Below, piece after piece: positions 54,838 to 62,887 of a DNA stretch of 64,000 bases; the first letter of the stretch is position 1, and each line of letters begins with the position of its first letter. The DNA lies in the NCBI GenBank assembly GCA_026702845.1, contig JADCLS010000012.1, positions 62,001-126,000 of the forward strand, in the 5' to 3' direction. The translations under genes were made by a program, and so were the position numbers. Under the pieces are notes generated by a model. That model was not told where the DNA came from and searched no databases. It saw only the letters and a list, made by a program, of their open reading frames with translations. This DNA comes from Candidatus Heimdallarchaeota archaeon (GTDB lineage: Archaea > Asgardarchaeota > Heimdallarchaeia > Heimdallarchaeales > Kariarchaeaceae).

Positions 54838-56109
54838 TTGAAGATAACTCACGTGTATCCAATATTTCGAAAGGAGGTGTATACCATATTTATCTCCCAG
54901 TTATTTGCCCTCTACACCTTATCGACTTTTGGATCCTATATGGGTGTGTTTCTTGATAGATTTGAGGTATCTGCCATCATTATCGGAGTAGTATTTACAT
55001 CTAGAAATCTTATCCAAATATTTCTAAGGGTTCCCTTCTCAGAGTTATCACAGATGATAGGTAGAAAACCACTCATTCTCACAGGAATGGCTTCATATAC
55101 AATATCTCTGGGATTATTATATCTTGCACAAAGCTGGTGGATGATTCTGATTGCCACCATGTTCATTGGTATAGGTATGAGTCTACATTGGCCAGCTGTT
55201 TTCTCCTATATTGGAGACATATCCAACAATGAGTATGGTAGAATCAATGGGATCATATTTGTTGGGCAAGATCTTGGTGTTATTATCGGGTCTATCTCTG
55301 CCTCATATTTACTTGGGAATGAAATTCTTGAACTTCAAGGATTATTTGGCTTTTCATTTCTTCTTGGAGTATTTGGGGTAGTATTATCATCCTTTATCCT
55401 TGATGAAGTGATTGATGAAGAAGATAAAAGTCATCCTGAATCCATTCCGAGAGCTCTTTATCAATCATTTGTCAATATCATCCAATCCCTCGTTAAGTTA
55501 ACTAGAATTTACCCCCTCAACACGGTATTCCTCTTAGAATTACTTGTTACATTTACAGAATTCTTCATAGCCAGCTTTATTCCACTGCTTATGGTTCTCT
55601 CACTAGGTTATTCTGAAGCAAGAGTAGCAGATCTATTTTTCTACTCCACACTAATCTTAATTTTCTTCAAACCATTGATCGGAAAGATATTTGATCGATT
55701 TGGATTCAAATGGCCAATTATACTGGGTATGGGATTAACTAGTGGTTTGATTTATCTAATGCCACTCGTTACCTCCTTCGCACAATTACTCTTGGTGTAC
55801 ACGGTGTATACAGCTGCCTTATTTACTTGTTTCATAGCCACTTCAGGTGGAACAAGTAATTCTGCTTCTGCCAAGGATCGAGGGTTGGCAATGGGAGTGC
55901 TAGGAATCTATATCTCTACTGGGAGGATGATGAGTTCTGTGGTTTTAGCTCCAGTTCTTGAGTATTTTGAGTATACAAATGGAAGTCGAGAACTTGGTTT
56001 GAGATCTCTCTTTGAATTTGGTTCCTATTTGATTCTGGGACTGGTTCTTCTCACATTCATTATTCTTAATCAATTTGAGCGGAAACAGCAATCAAGAGAT
56101 TTGAGTTAA
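54838..56109 (+). CDS. MFS transporter
   Basis: 423 residues with about 12 membrane helices. The helix 2-3 loop has SELSQMIGRKPLIL (DRxGRR-like motif), and the central loop at about residues 195-220 is charged (DEVIDEEDKSHPES). The substrate is not predictable. The TTG start leaves a compact N-terminus (MKITHVYPIFRKEVY). A sequence resembling a Shine-Dalgarno site at 54870-54879 lies inside the coding region and has no start after it. Confidence 0.88.
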   Translation: MKITHVYPIFRKEVYTIFISQLFALYTLSTFGSYMGVFLDRFEVSAIIIGVVFTSRNLIQIFLRVPFSELSQMIGRKPLILTGMASYTISLGLLYLAQSWWMILIATMFIGIGMSLHWPAVFSYIGDISNNEYGRINGIIFVGQDLGVIIGSISASYLLGNEILELQGLFGFSFLLGVFGVVLSSFILDEVIDEEDKSHPESIPRALYQSFVNIIQSLVKLTRIYPLNTVFLLELLVTFTEFFIASFIPLLMVLSLGYSEARVADLFFYSTLILIFFKPLIGKIFDRFGFKWPIILGMGLTSGLIYLMPLVTSFAQLLLVYTVYTAALFTCFIATSGGTSNSASAKDRGLAMGVLGIYISTGRMMSSVVLAPVLEYFEYTNGSRELGLRSLFEFGSYLILGLVLLTFIILNQFERKQQSRDLS

Positions 56110-56141
56110 TCATCCGTTATAATTTAAAATTTGGGAGAAGG

Positions 56142-56957
56142 TTAGGATTTGTATGTTTTGTTTATCCAATTAAATAGGGGATCAAAACTATTCTCACCAA
56201 AAAATGCATGCTGACAATTCTCAAGCACTGAGAATTGCTTTATCTCACTGGGTACTTCCTCATAGAGTTTTTTTGCAGCATCGATTGCAAATAACTCATC
56301 ATTATCACCAATTCCTACAAAAACTGGATACTCTATCTTTTCAGGAAAGGAGAAATTTGCTGCACTAATAACCTTGAGAAACCTTAAAGTATAATGGAAA
56401 TTGAAATGAGGATCGCCCTGTCCTCGAATTCCCTCTCTATAATAATGTATAACTGGCTTAGCAGGCTTTATTAAGGACCAAATCAAGATCTTCAATGTAG
56501 TTGTAAGAGGTCGTTTGGGATACACTCCATCTCTGACCTCTCTTGCTGCACTTAGTAACACCAGCCCATCTATTTTGAATCTATTTGAAATCATGACACT
56601 GGATACTACACCAAGACTATGGCCAATTAGCACTATTTTATCGTGTTTCACTTTTATAAAATCCAATACTGAACTTATATCCTCGAAGAATTGATCCTTA
56701 CTCTTGTAATCTCCCCTAGGACCCTCTGATAATCCATGTCCGCGCAGATCCAGCCCATAGACTGAGAAATTTTGCTCAGATATTGGTTTGGCTATTACTT
56801 CATACGGTTGACTGTGTGCAGTAATTCCATGCATGATAAGAAAGGCAGTTTTAGATTCATTCGTTGACCAATCTCTTAGAAAAAGCTTAGTTCCATCTTT
56901 GGATTGAATGAGCTTGTAGTCATCTTGGCATTTATCTCTAAGTGCTTGTAAATCCAT
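56142..56957 (-). CDS. Alpha/beta hydrolase (monoacylglycerol lipase-like)
   Basis: 271 residues of the serine aminopeptidase S33/Hydrolase_4 group. HGITAHSQPYEVIA near the oxyanion loop, LDLRGHGLSEGPRG, nucleophile elbow GHSLGVVSS, acid D in IGDNDELF and His in CQHAFFGE are all present. Related bacterial and eukaryotic proteins hydrolyse monoacylglycerols or lysophospholipids. It has no signal peptide. Relevance to ether-lipid membranes is unclear. Confidence 0.88.
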   Translation of the reverse strand: MDLQALRDKCQDDYKLIQSKDGTKLFLRDWSTNESKTAFLIMHGITAHSQPYEVIAKPISEQNFSVYGLDLRGHGLSEGPRGDYKSKDQFFEDISSVLDFIKVKHDKIVLIGHSLGVVSSVMISNRFKIDGLVLLSAAREVRDGVYPKRPLTTTLKILIWSLIKPAKPVIHYYREGIRGQGDPHFNFHYTLRFLKVISAANFSFPEKIEYPVFVGIGDNDELFAIDAAKKLYEEVPSEIKQFSVLENCQHAFFGENSFDPLFNWINKTYKS

Positions 56958-57064
56958 TATGATATATCAAAATTAGTAGCTTAAAAATATACTGTAGTCC
57001 TAATTTTCAAATTGATAGGATGAGTATTATTCAAAATTAATTATTGGTGTTTGATAAGGTGGTT

Positions 57065-58078
57065 TCAGACACCTTTTCCTCTATTATTGATCATGAGAGT
57101 AAGTAGAGCCTTTTGAGCATGTAGCCTGTTCTCAGCCTGATCCATGGTCCGTGATTGTGGACCGTCAATGACATCATCAGTTACTTCTAGCCCTCGATCC
57201 ACAGGTAAACAGTGCATATAGATGGCTTCAGGGTTGGCTAATTTCATCTTCTTGGCATCAACAATCCAGTCTTTGTGAGGTTGTTGCATCTCTGCGGCCT
57301 TATCCATATCAGGCATCGCTTTGAGCGAACCCCAGTTCTTGGCGTATATCACATGTGCATCCTTCATTCCCTCCTTCATATCATTGGTGATGGTGAACTT
57401 GCCACCTGACTTTACAGCAGCCTCTTCAGCCTCTTTGATTACATCTGGATCAAGCTCGAATCCCTTAGGATGGGCCAGAGTTACATCCATTCCCAATCGT
57501 GTCATGAGCGAGACGAGAGATTGTGGAACAGCTACAGGACGAATGTATTTCCCATAGGCCCAGGAAACCACAATCTTCTTGCCTTTGAGATCATTTCCAA
57601 AATTCTGTCTGATCGTTTGCCAATCAGCCATAACCTGGCAGGGGTGGAACATATCGCTCTCCATATTGAGCACAGGTACGCCTGAATGCTCAGCGTAAGT
57701 CTCTAGAATCTTGTGAGAATCACCATACTTATCTTCAGGTCTGATGAAACAATGTCGTACTGAAATAGCATCTCCATATCGAGATAGCACACCTGCAGTG
57801 TCCTTTATTACTTCACCGATGGATTCCTGTAAGGCAGATGGGTTGAGAGTATGTGTTTCGCCACCCAGCTGTGTCATAGCAGACATGAAACTCGTTCTTG
57901 TTCTGGTGCTTGCGTTGTAAAAAATCGAGAATAAGGTACGAGCTGCGAGTAATTGATTGTGCATGTATCCTGCTTGTCGTTCAAGTTTGAATCTCTCAGC
58001 AAGTTCTATTACAGCCTTCAATGACTGCATGTCCCAATCTCTGGTTGCTAAAAAATCTTTGGGAAATATTGATTCCAT
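57065..58078 (-). CDS. Knotted carbamoyltransferase (YgeW/N-acetylornithine carbamoyltransferase-like)
   Basis: 337 residues. Carbamoyl phosphate binding: STRTRTSF (57-64) and HPCQ (145-148); second-domain landmarks are SWAYGKYIRPVAVPQSLVSLMTR split over the knot region near 173-193, IYAKNWGSLK, and MHCLPVDRGLEV. These follow YgeW and AOTCase/SOTCase, not ordinary ornithine carbamoyltransferase. In bacteria YgeW sits in the purine cluster and its relatives make or phosphorolyse carbamoylated products. The TATA-like CTTAAGTTTT (minus strand, about 58103-58113) is about 30 nt before the ATG. Exact substrate is uncertain. Confidence 0.85.
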   Translation of the reverse strand: MESIFPKDFLATRDWDMQSLKAVIELAERFKLERQAGYMHNQLLAARTLFSIFYNASTRTRTSFMSAMTQLGGETHTLNPSALQESIGEVIKDTAGVLSRYGDAISVRHCFIRPEDKYGDSHKILETYAEHSGVPVLNMESDMFHPCQVMADWQTIRQNFGNDLKGKKIVVSWAYGKYIRPVAVPQSLVSLMTRLGMDVTLAHPKGFELDPDVIKEAEEAAVKSGGKFTITNDMKEGMKDAHVIYAKNWGSLKAMPDMDKAAEMQQPHKDWIVDAKKMKLANPEAIYMHCLPVDRGLEVTDDVIDGPQSRTMDQAENRLHAQKALLTLMINNRGKGV

Positions 58079-58190
58079 AGAACCTAGCTTTCTCCAATCG
58101 CTTGAAAAACTTAAGTGCCATAATCAAAACAATTGACATGATTTATACTATTATTACATTAATATCCATACTCATGGTATCGTTATTCCC

Positions 58191-58251
58191 TTGAACCTGG
58201 CATATACTATTTTATCTGTTAAAATTTATTCATTTTAACAGACAGGTTCAA
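58191..58251. repeat. Nested perfect inverted repeats upstream of the carbamoyltransferase gene
   Basis: Outer arms TTGAACCTG (58191-58199) and CAGGTTCAA (58243-58251) enclose inner arms CTGTTAAAAT (58216-58225) and ATTTTAACAG (58232-58241) with a 6-nt loop. Both are perfect. The element lies between the HTH gene's 3' end and the carbamoyltransferase promoter, about 80-140 nt upstream of the latter's likely TATA box. Confidence 0.8.
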
Positions 58252-58289
58252 CTGACAATAAGATATTATCATATATTCTGATTTTTCTA

Positions 58290-59015
58290 TTATATCTGGA
58301 TCAAATTTCGAAATTGCCCAATTCCCTCATGGATTTCTGAATCTTGAATTTTGAGGAAATGTATCAGATTGAATATTTCTGCATGGGATAACCCGTGTTT
58401 ACTTATCAACGAGTAATATTTTTCCATCCATGATATGATTTGATCTGTAGGATTTTCATTTATCACTTTCAGTTTATCAAGAATAGAATCTACATTTTGA
58501 CGAGATACAGGATTGATATCTTGTAGAAATGCTTTGAACTTGGGGTTTTCAAGAATCATTAACTCTTTTTTCGCCTTATAATCACCCATAACATACATTT
58601 TTGCACATTTTCCATAATAGGTGATATAATTCTTACCTTTTCCTCCAGATTTGTTTAATACCTCAACTGCCACAATTAATCCCATTTCCTCCAGTGTTTT
58701 TAGGTGAAAATAGAGATTCGATTTTTTGACCACTGTTTTCTTGCCTTCTTCCTTCTCTATCAACTGTTCTATTCCGTTTTTTATTTCAATTGCATTAAAA
58801 ACCTTCCTCACCATAGAATTTCCAGAGATTGGATGTTTATCATCAAGGCCAACAGTTAATAGATGAATAATGTATTTCCTAATTCCTTGAATTGCCTTCT
58901 TGAAATCTTCATATTTTACAATTTGGATGTTAGGAATAGAATCAAAATACATGAAGATCCTGTCAATTTTTTCAGGAGTAGAGTCTATTACACCAAGATC
59001 AATCATCACATTCAT
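58290..59015 (-). CDS. Winged-helix transcriptional regulator with C-terminal domain
   Basis: 241 residues. The DNA-binding part, about residues 40-140, has VVKKSNLYFHLKTLEEMGLIVAVEV as recognition helix and wing (given here in part), followed by GKGKNYITYYGK, an ArsR/TrmB-like arrangement. The remaining 100 residues are helical and may bind an effector or dimerise. The start may be 59015 or the ATG at 59006. It is divergent from the aldo/keto reductase gene, whose promoter holds a palindrome that is its probable operator. Confidence 0.82.
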   Translation of the reverse strand: MNVMIDLGVIDSTPEKIDRIFMYFDSIPNIQIVKYEDFKKAIQGIRKYIIHLLTVGLDDKHPISGNSMVRKVFNAIEIKNGIEQLIEKEEGKKTVVKKSNLYFHLKTLEEMGLIVAVEVLNKSGGKGKNYITYYGKCAKMYVMGDYKAKKELMILENPKFKAFLQDINPVSRQNVDSILDKLKVINENPTDQIISWMEKYYSLISKHGLSHAEIFNLIHFLKIQDSEIHEGIGQFRNLIQI

Positions 59016-59058
59016 TATTTGAAAGGATTTACTAAAGGCTTTAGGATGAACAAAAAAC

Positions 59059-59130
59059 TTTATATTAATTTAGTCAGTACTGTGATACTAACAACTAAAT
59101 TAGTCAGTATGAATTCCAAAAATACTGACT
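59059..59130 (+). promoter_or_regulatory. Promoter with palindromic operator before the aldo/keto reductase gene
   Basis: TATA-like TTTATATTAA at 59059-59068. A perfect 9-bp inverted repeat AGTCAGTAT (59102-59110) and ATACTGACT (59122-59130) has an 11-nt spacer; a further half-site TAGTCAGTA lies at 59071-59079, directly after the TATA box. The expected transcription start is near 59090, so a protein bound here would block the promoter. The divergent HTH protein is the obvious candidate. Confidence 0.75.
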
Positions 59131-59148
59131 TAATATAAGGTGATTGAA

Positions 59149-60168
59149 ATGAAGAAAATTAAACTGAAAAATTCAAGCAAAGAAGTAAATAGATTAGGGA
59201 TGGGATGTTTTCCACTTGGAGGGCCATTTGGTAGGGATGGAAACTACTATGCCTATGGTGAAGTAGATAAGAAAATAGCTCTGCAACTGCTCGACTATGC
59301 CTATAATCAGGGTATTAATCTCTATGATACTGCAGACGTGTATGGTGTGGGCAGATCTGAGAAGATACTTGGTGAGGCCTTTCATGATAGATGGGATGAG
59401 CTGGTCATTGCAACCAAATTTGCTAGTACATTTATCGAGGGGGATCCCGCATCAGGTGGTGAGAAGAATACATCTCCGGAGTATATCCGAAAAGCATTAG
59501 ATGACTCCATGCGTAGGTTACAAACTGATTTTATTGATATCTATCAACTTCACAGTTCACAACATGAACCAGAGGATGCAGTAAAGGTCAAGGAAGTGTT
59601 AGATGATCTTGTTCAAGAAGGAAGAATTGGAGGCTATGGATGGTCTACAGATGATCCAGAGAGAATGGAGGTATTTGCAGATGGAGCAAACTCAGTTCAG
59701 TTTATTTTGAATGTATTGTACAAGAACGATGCTATGCAGGGAATTATAGATCAGCATGATCTGGTTGGCCTAATCAGATCACCATTGGCATCTGGAACAT
59801 TAACAGGTAAGTACACCAAGGATTATGTGATAGAGGATAAGAAACACATGCTCGCCAAGGTTGATATGAAAAACGAAAGGAGAGTATTGATAAATGAAAA
59901 ATTGGGTGAAATGAGAGCTATATTCAAAGATGGAAATCGTACACTTGTGCAAGGCCATCTTGGGTATATACTTGGAAAGGGAGAACGTATTATACCTATC
60001 CCTGGATCAAAATCAATGGATCAGTTGAAAGAGAATCTTGGCACCCTAGATTATGGCCCACTTAGCCGTGATGAAATGAATCAGCTAGATGCCATATTTG
60101 CTGATTTGCAAGCAACTCTTTTTGACAAGGGAAAGATGGATGATCGCTACTTGCTCAAGAAGAAATAA
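59149..60168 (+). CDS. Aldo/keto reductase
   Basis: 339 residues. The catalytic tetrad is visible: D and Y in LYDTADVYGVGRSE, K in VIATKFAS and H in IYQLHSS. LGMGCFPLGGPFGRDGNYY is the N-terminal substrate loop, and IPIPGSKSMDQLKENL is the NADPH-binding end. It reduces aldehydes or ketones. The ATG at 59149 has AAGGTGA six nt upstream, so I prefer it to the in-frame GTG at 59140. Control by the palindromic operator is likely. Confidence 0.9.
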   Translation: MKKIKLKNSSKEVNRLGMGCFPLGGPFGRDGNYYAYGEVDKKIALQLLDYAYNQGINLYDTADVYGVGRSEKILGEAFHDRWDELVIATKFASTFIEGDPASGGEKNTSPEYIRKALDDSMRRLQTDFIDIYQLHSSQHEPEDAVKVKEVLDDLVQEGRIGGYGWSTDDPERMEVFADGANSVQFILNVLYKNDAMQGIIDQHDLVGLIRSPLASGTLTGKYTKDYVIEDKKHMLAKVDMKNERRVLINEKLGEMRAIFKDGNRTLVQGHLGYILGKGERIIPIPGSKSMDQLKENLGTLDYGPLSRDEMNQLDAIFADLQATLFDKGKMDDRYLLKKK

Positions 60169-60219
60169 GTTTTCAATTTTTATATAATCAAATTACATTT
60201 CCTTTTGATACAATTATAC

Positions 60220-61014
60220 CTATTCCTCCTTCCAATAATACATACTAAATGGTGTTGGATCGGAATACCCAATTTTCTCTGCAAGCAAAGATGAAGGTTC
60301 ATTCATTGAGACCCAAATGGGGATGAGGTTATTTTTCAATGCAAATTGCGTAATTTTTGCACCTAATGCTGTAGCTAGACCGTTCCTTCTGTATTCCTGT
60401 TTAGTTTCGATTTGAATATCCACATACTTATCAATCTCCAAAACAGAACAAGCAAATGATGTGAGTGAGTTATTGTGAAAGATTCCAAAGGAAATACCAT
60501 TCTTCAAGAATTGATTTGTGTCCTTGAAGAATTTGCTTATTATCTCATTTATCATCACTTCAGATGTAATATCTCCTTCATTCATCCTACGTAGAACATA
60601 TCCATCAGGGATTGCTTCAATGAATGATTCAAGATAGTTTATTGATTTAGTATACTTGAACTCTTTTCGAGTAAATTTCTCCAGATTGGGCCAGCAGTCT
60701 TGAAGGTTCGGCAACCATTTTGCATCTGCTAGAACAATATTCATTTGTGGAATTTTCCTCAGCAGTATTCGTGCCATTTCACTAGAATAATCCCCAGTTA
60801 TGTAATGTATAATATTGATAGAAAATAATACAACTGTAGGATATCTAAGATTATCTGTGTACCCATACCCGTTATCTGGTATTGTTTCAAGCATCGATTT
60901 ACCATAATTAAAAGAATCAAAATATTGAATAAACTCACCCATCTTTTCATTTGGAATCCTAATAAAAGGCTTCATATACTCTTCTGTTAACATATCAAGG
61001 AGATCATCAAGCAA
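60220..61014 (-). CDS. GNAT-family acetyltransferase with N-terminal extension
   Basis: 264 residues. The C-terminal GNAT domain (about 140-264) has the acetyl-CoA loop EYRRNGLATALGAKI and NEPSSLLAEKIGY. The first 130 residues, with MLDDLLDMLTEEYMKPF and aromatic-rich SFNYGKSMLE, resemble the GNAT_acetyltran (zwittermicin-type) pattern. Substrate unknown. It is convergent with the aldo/keto reductase gene across 51 nt. Confidence 0.8.
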   Translation of the reverse strand: MLDDLLDMLTEEYMKPFIRIPNEKMGEFIQYFDSFNYGKSMLETIPDNGYGYTDNLRYPTVVLFSINIIHYITGDYSSEMARILLRKIPQMNIVLADAKWLPNLQDCWPNLEKFTRKEFKYTKSINYLESFIEAIPDGYVLRRMNEGDITSEVMINEIISKFFKDTNQFLKNGISFGIFHNNSLTSFACSVLEIDKYVDIQIETKQEYRRNGLATALGAKITQFALKNNLIPIWVSMNEPSSLLAEKIGYSDPTPFSMYYWKEE

Positions 61015-61104
61015 GAATATTTAAATTCAATGCAACTAAGTAATTCAGCATTAAACTAGATCGTCAATGGTAATAACCTTGGAGTATAATGTTGTATAAG
61101 CAGA

Positions 61105-62445
61105 CTATAAATCTTGTACTCTCTTCCATACTCCCTCAGCAAGTTCACGAGCCTTCTCATGAATTTCATTCTCATTAACTCCCACAAGTAGGTGATTGAG
61201 CATACGTATATCACCATTGATTATTGTTGAATGTACAGGTTCATTGATGACACCAAACATGAAATGACCAGCCGTATTATCAGAATTTACAGGCGTTTTA
61301 GGTCGATAATCAGAGATCATCACATCTGCTTTATATCCAGCAATCAATTTACCCACCTTGACACCCATAGTTTTCTGTACGATTACAGGGTTCTGATATA
61401 TCAATGCATTATATGGCTCAATAAAACCAACAGTATTATTTTTCCTGTGATGTTTCTGCAGTAATGGTCCTGACATAACTTCAGCCTTCATATCAGCACT
61501 CATACCATCAGTACCCAAACCTGCTTGTACATCATGCTCCAAAAGGGTTTCAAGATTAAGCATTCCAACGGCATTATTCATGTTTGATCTAGGTTGATGG
61601 GTGAGATTAGCACCAGAAGAGGCCAGTAGATTGTAATCATCTGGAGACATGTAAATTCCATGGGCAAAAATCGCCTTCTCATTCAGTAAATCATGAGAAT
61701 TGAATCGCTGAAGGGTAGTCATATTGTACTCCCTCTTAGCATGCTCCATATCTGCTGTACCCTCATCCAGATGGCTGTGAATACCTGTATCGAGCTCAGA
61801 TACTATCTGTGAAGCATGGTCCAAGGTATCCTTATCCACTGTGAACGAGGCATGCAATCCTAATAGGCCAGAGAACATATCATCTCCTTCCTTCTGTTTT
61901 GCCCTGATGTAATTCTCATTCTCCTTCAGACCCTCATTTGCACCATCTTTTCCATTTCTATCTGTAACTTCATAACACAGGTTGGATCGTACTCCCAACT
62001 CCCTACCCGCCTTCTCTATCTGGTTGAGACTACCAGAGATATAACTTGGACTGGCATGATGATCTATTACTGTAGTAGTACCACTTCTCACCGCTTGAAT
62101 GTACCCTAGTAATGCTGAATAATACACATCTTCCTTGAGTAGTGCTCGATCAAGCTTCCACCAAAGATTCTCTAGTACTTCAACAAAACCGGGGGGAAAT
62201 GGCTCAAGAGGCATACCAGTAGCAAAGGCGGAATAAAAATGCATATGTGCATTGATCAAACCAGGCATGACCACTCTTCCATCTGCATCTATCTCCATAT
62301 CCACCTCAGGGTATTTGGATACTATTTCATCAGTTGATCCCAGATCCTTAATGAGATCCTCATCGAGATACAGGGCACCATCCTTAATCACCCTATTCTT
62401 CTCATCATGGGTGATTAGATAGCCATTTTTTATTATTATCGACAT
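61105..62445 (-). CDS. ssnA: SsnA-like aminohydrolase
   Basis: 446 residues. Metal motif GLINAHMHFYSAFATGM with H67 and H69, then WWKLDRALLKEDVYYSALLGY (split here by family spacing), TTTVIDHHASPSYISGSL, HASFTVD, SHLDEGTADMEH, AHGIYM and GLGTDGMSADM. This order is characteristic of SsnA, the aminohydrolase of the bacterial purine/selenium-linked cluster. The expected role is deamination of a purine ring or derivative. It is divergent from the LLM oxidoreductase gene across 442 nt. Confidence 0.88.
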   Translation of the reverse strand: MSIIIKNGYLITHDEKNRVIKDGALYLDEDLIKDLGSTDEIVSKYPEVDMEIDADGRVVMPGLINAHMHFYSAFATGMPLEPFPPGFVEVLENLWWKLDRALLKEDVYYSALLGYIQAVRSGTTTVIDHHASPSYISGSLNQIEKAGRELGVRSNLCYEVTDRNGKDGANEGLKENENYIRAKQKEGDDMFSGLLGLHASFTVDKDTLDHASQIVSELDTGIHSHLDEGTADMEHAKREYNMTTLQRFNSHDLLNEKAIFAHGIYMSPDDYNLLASSGANLTHQPRSNMNNAVGMLNLETLLEHDVQAGLGTDGMSADMKAEVMSGPLLQKHHRKNNTVGFIEPYNALIYQNPVIVQKTMGVKVGKLIAGYKADVMISDYRPKTPVNSDNTAGHFMFGVINEPVHSTIINGDIRMLNHLLVGVNENEIHEKARELAEGVWKRVQDL

Positions 62446-62887
62446 TACAAATTAAGGTTAGAGCTTCTGTTAATATAGATGTGTGTTTATCCTTGTTCTC
62501 ATTCACTAAAAATTGCAATCTGGAAAGAAATTAATCAAATAGCTAAAAGGAATTAAAGAATATTCTTCTCAGATCGATATACCTTTTGGTTGACATAACT
62601 TAATACTACGATAAAACAAGTAGTAGTAAATATTTCCATAATTTTTCATCTCCAATAACCAATAGCATTGCAGAGAAAATGATCCCAATTACTAGATACC
62701 TTAATCCATTGTATGATTACTTAAGATCATATTTCAAATATTCACTCATAGAGCTGGAGATATAAGAATCTACTGTAAATCAGAAACAGAATCAAGTATC
62801 ACCTATTTCTTCTTTATTTTTTAATTATTTTTTGAAGAAGTTAGTATATTCTTTTATTTACTGCACAATTCAGTAGTATTACGAAAA
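62446..62887. other. Intergenic region between ssnA and the LLM-class oxidoreductase gene
   Basis: 442 nt, very AT-rich, no plausible ORF. It holds divergent promoters; CTTTTATTTAC at about 62851-62861 is a TATA candidate for the plus-strand gene. A perfect 12-bp palindrome AAGAATATTCTT lies at 62556-62567 and a small hairpin TACTAC/GTAGTA at 62604-62609/62620-62625. No RNA gene was recognised. Confidence 0.5.

Noticed and set aside
54870..54879. AAAGGAGGTG as ribosome-binding site for the MFS gene
   Set aside because: No suitable start codon follows; it encodes part of the N-terminal RKEV segment.
57065..58078. Ordinary ornithine carbamoyltransferase (argF)
   Set aside because: The second-domain sequence follows knotted YgeW/AOTCase proteins and no arginine-biosynthesis neighbours are present.
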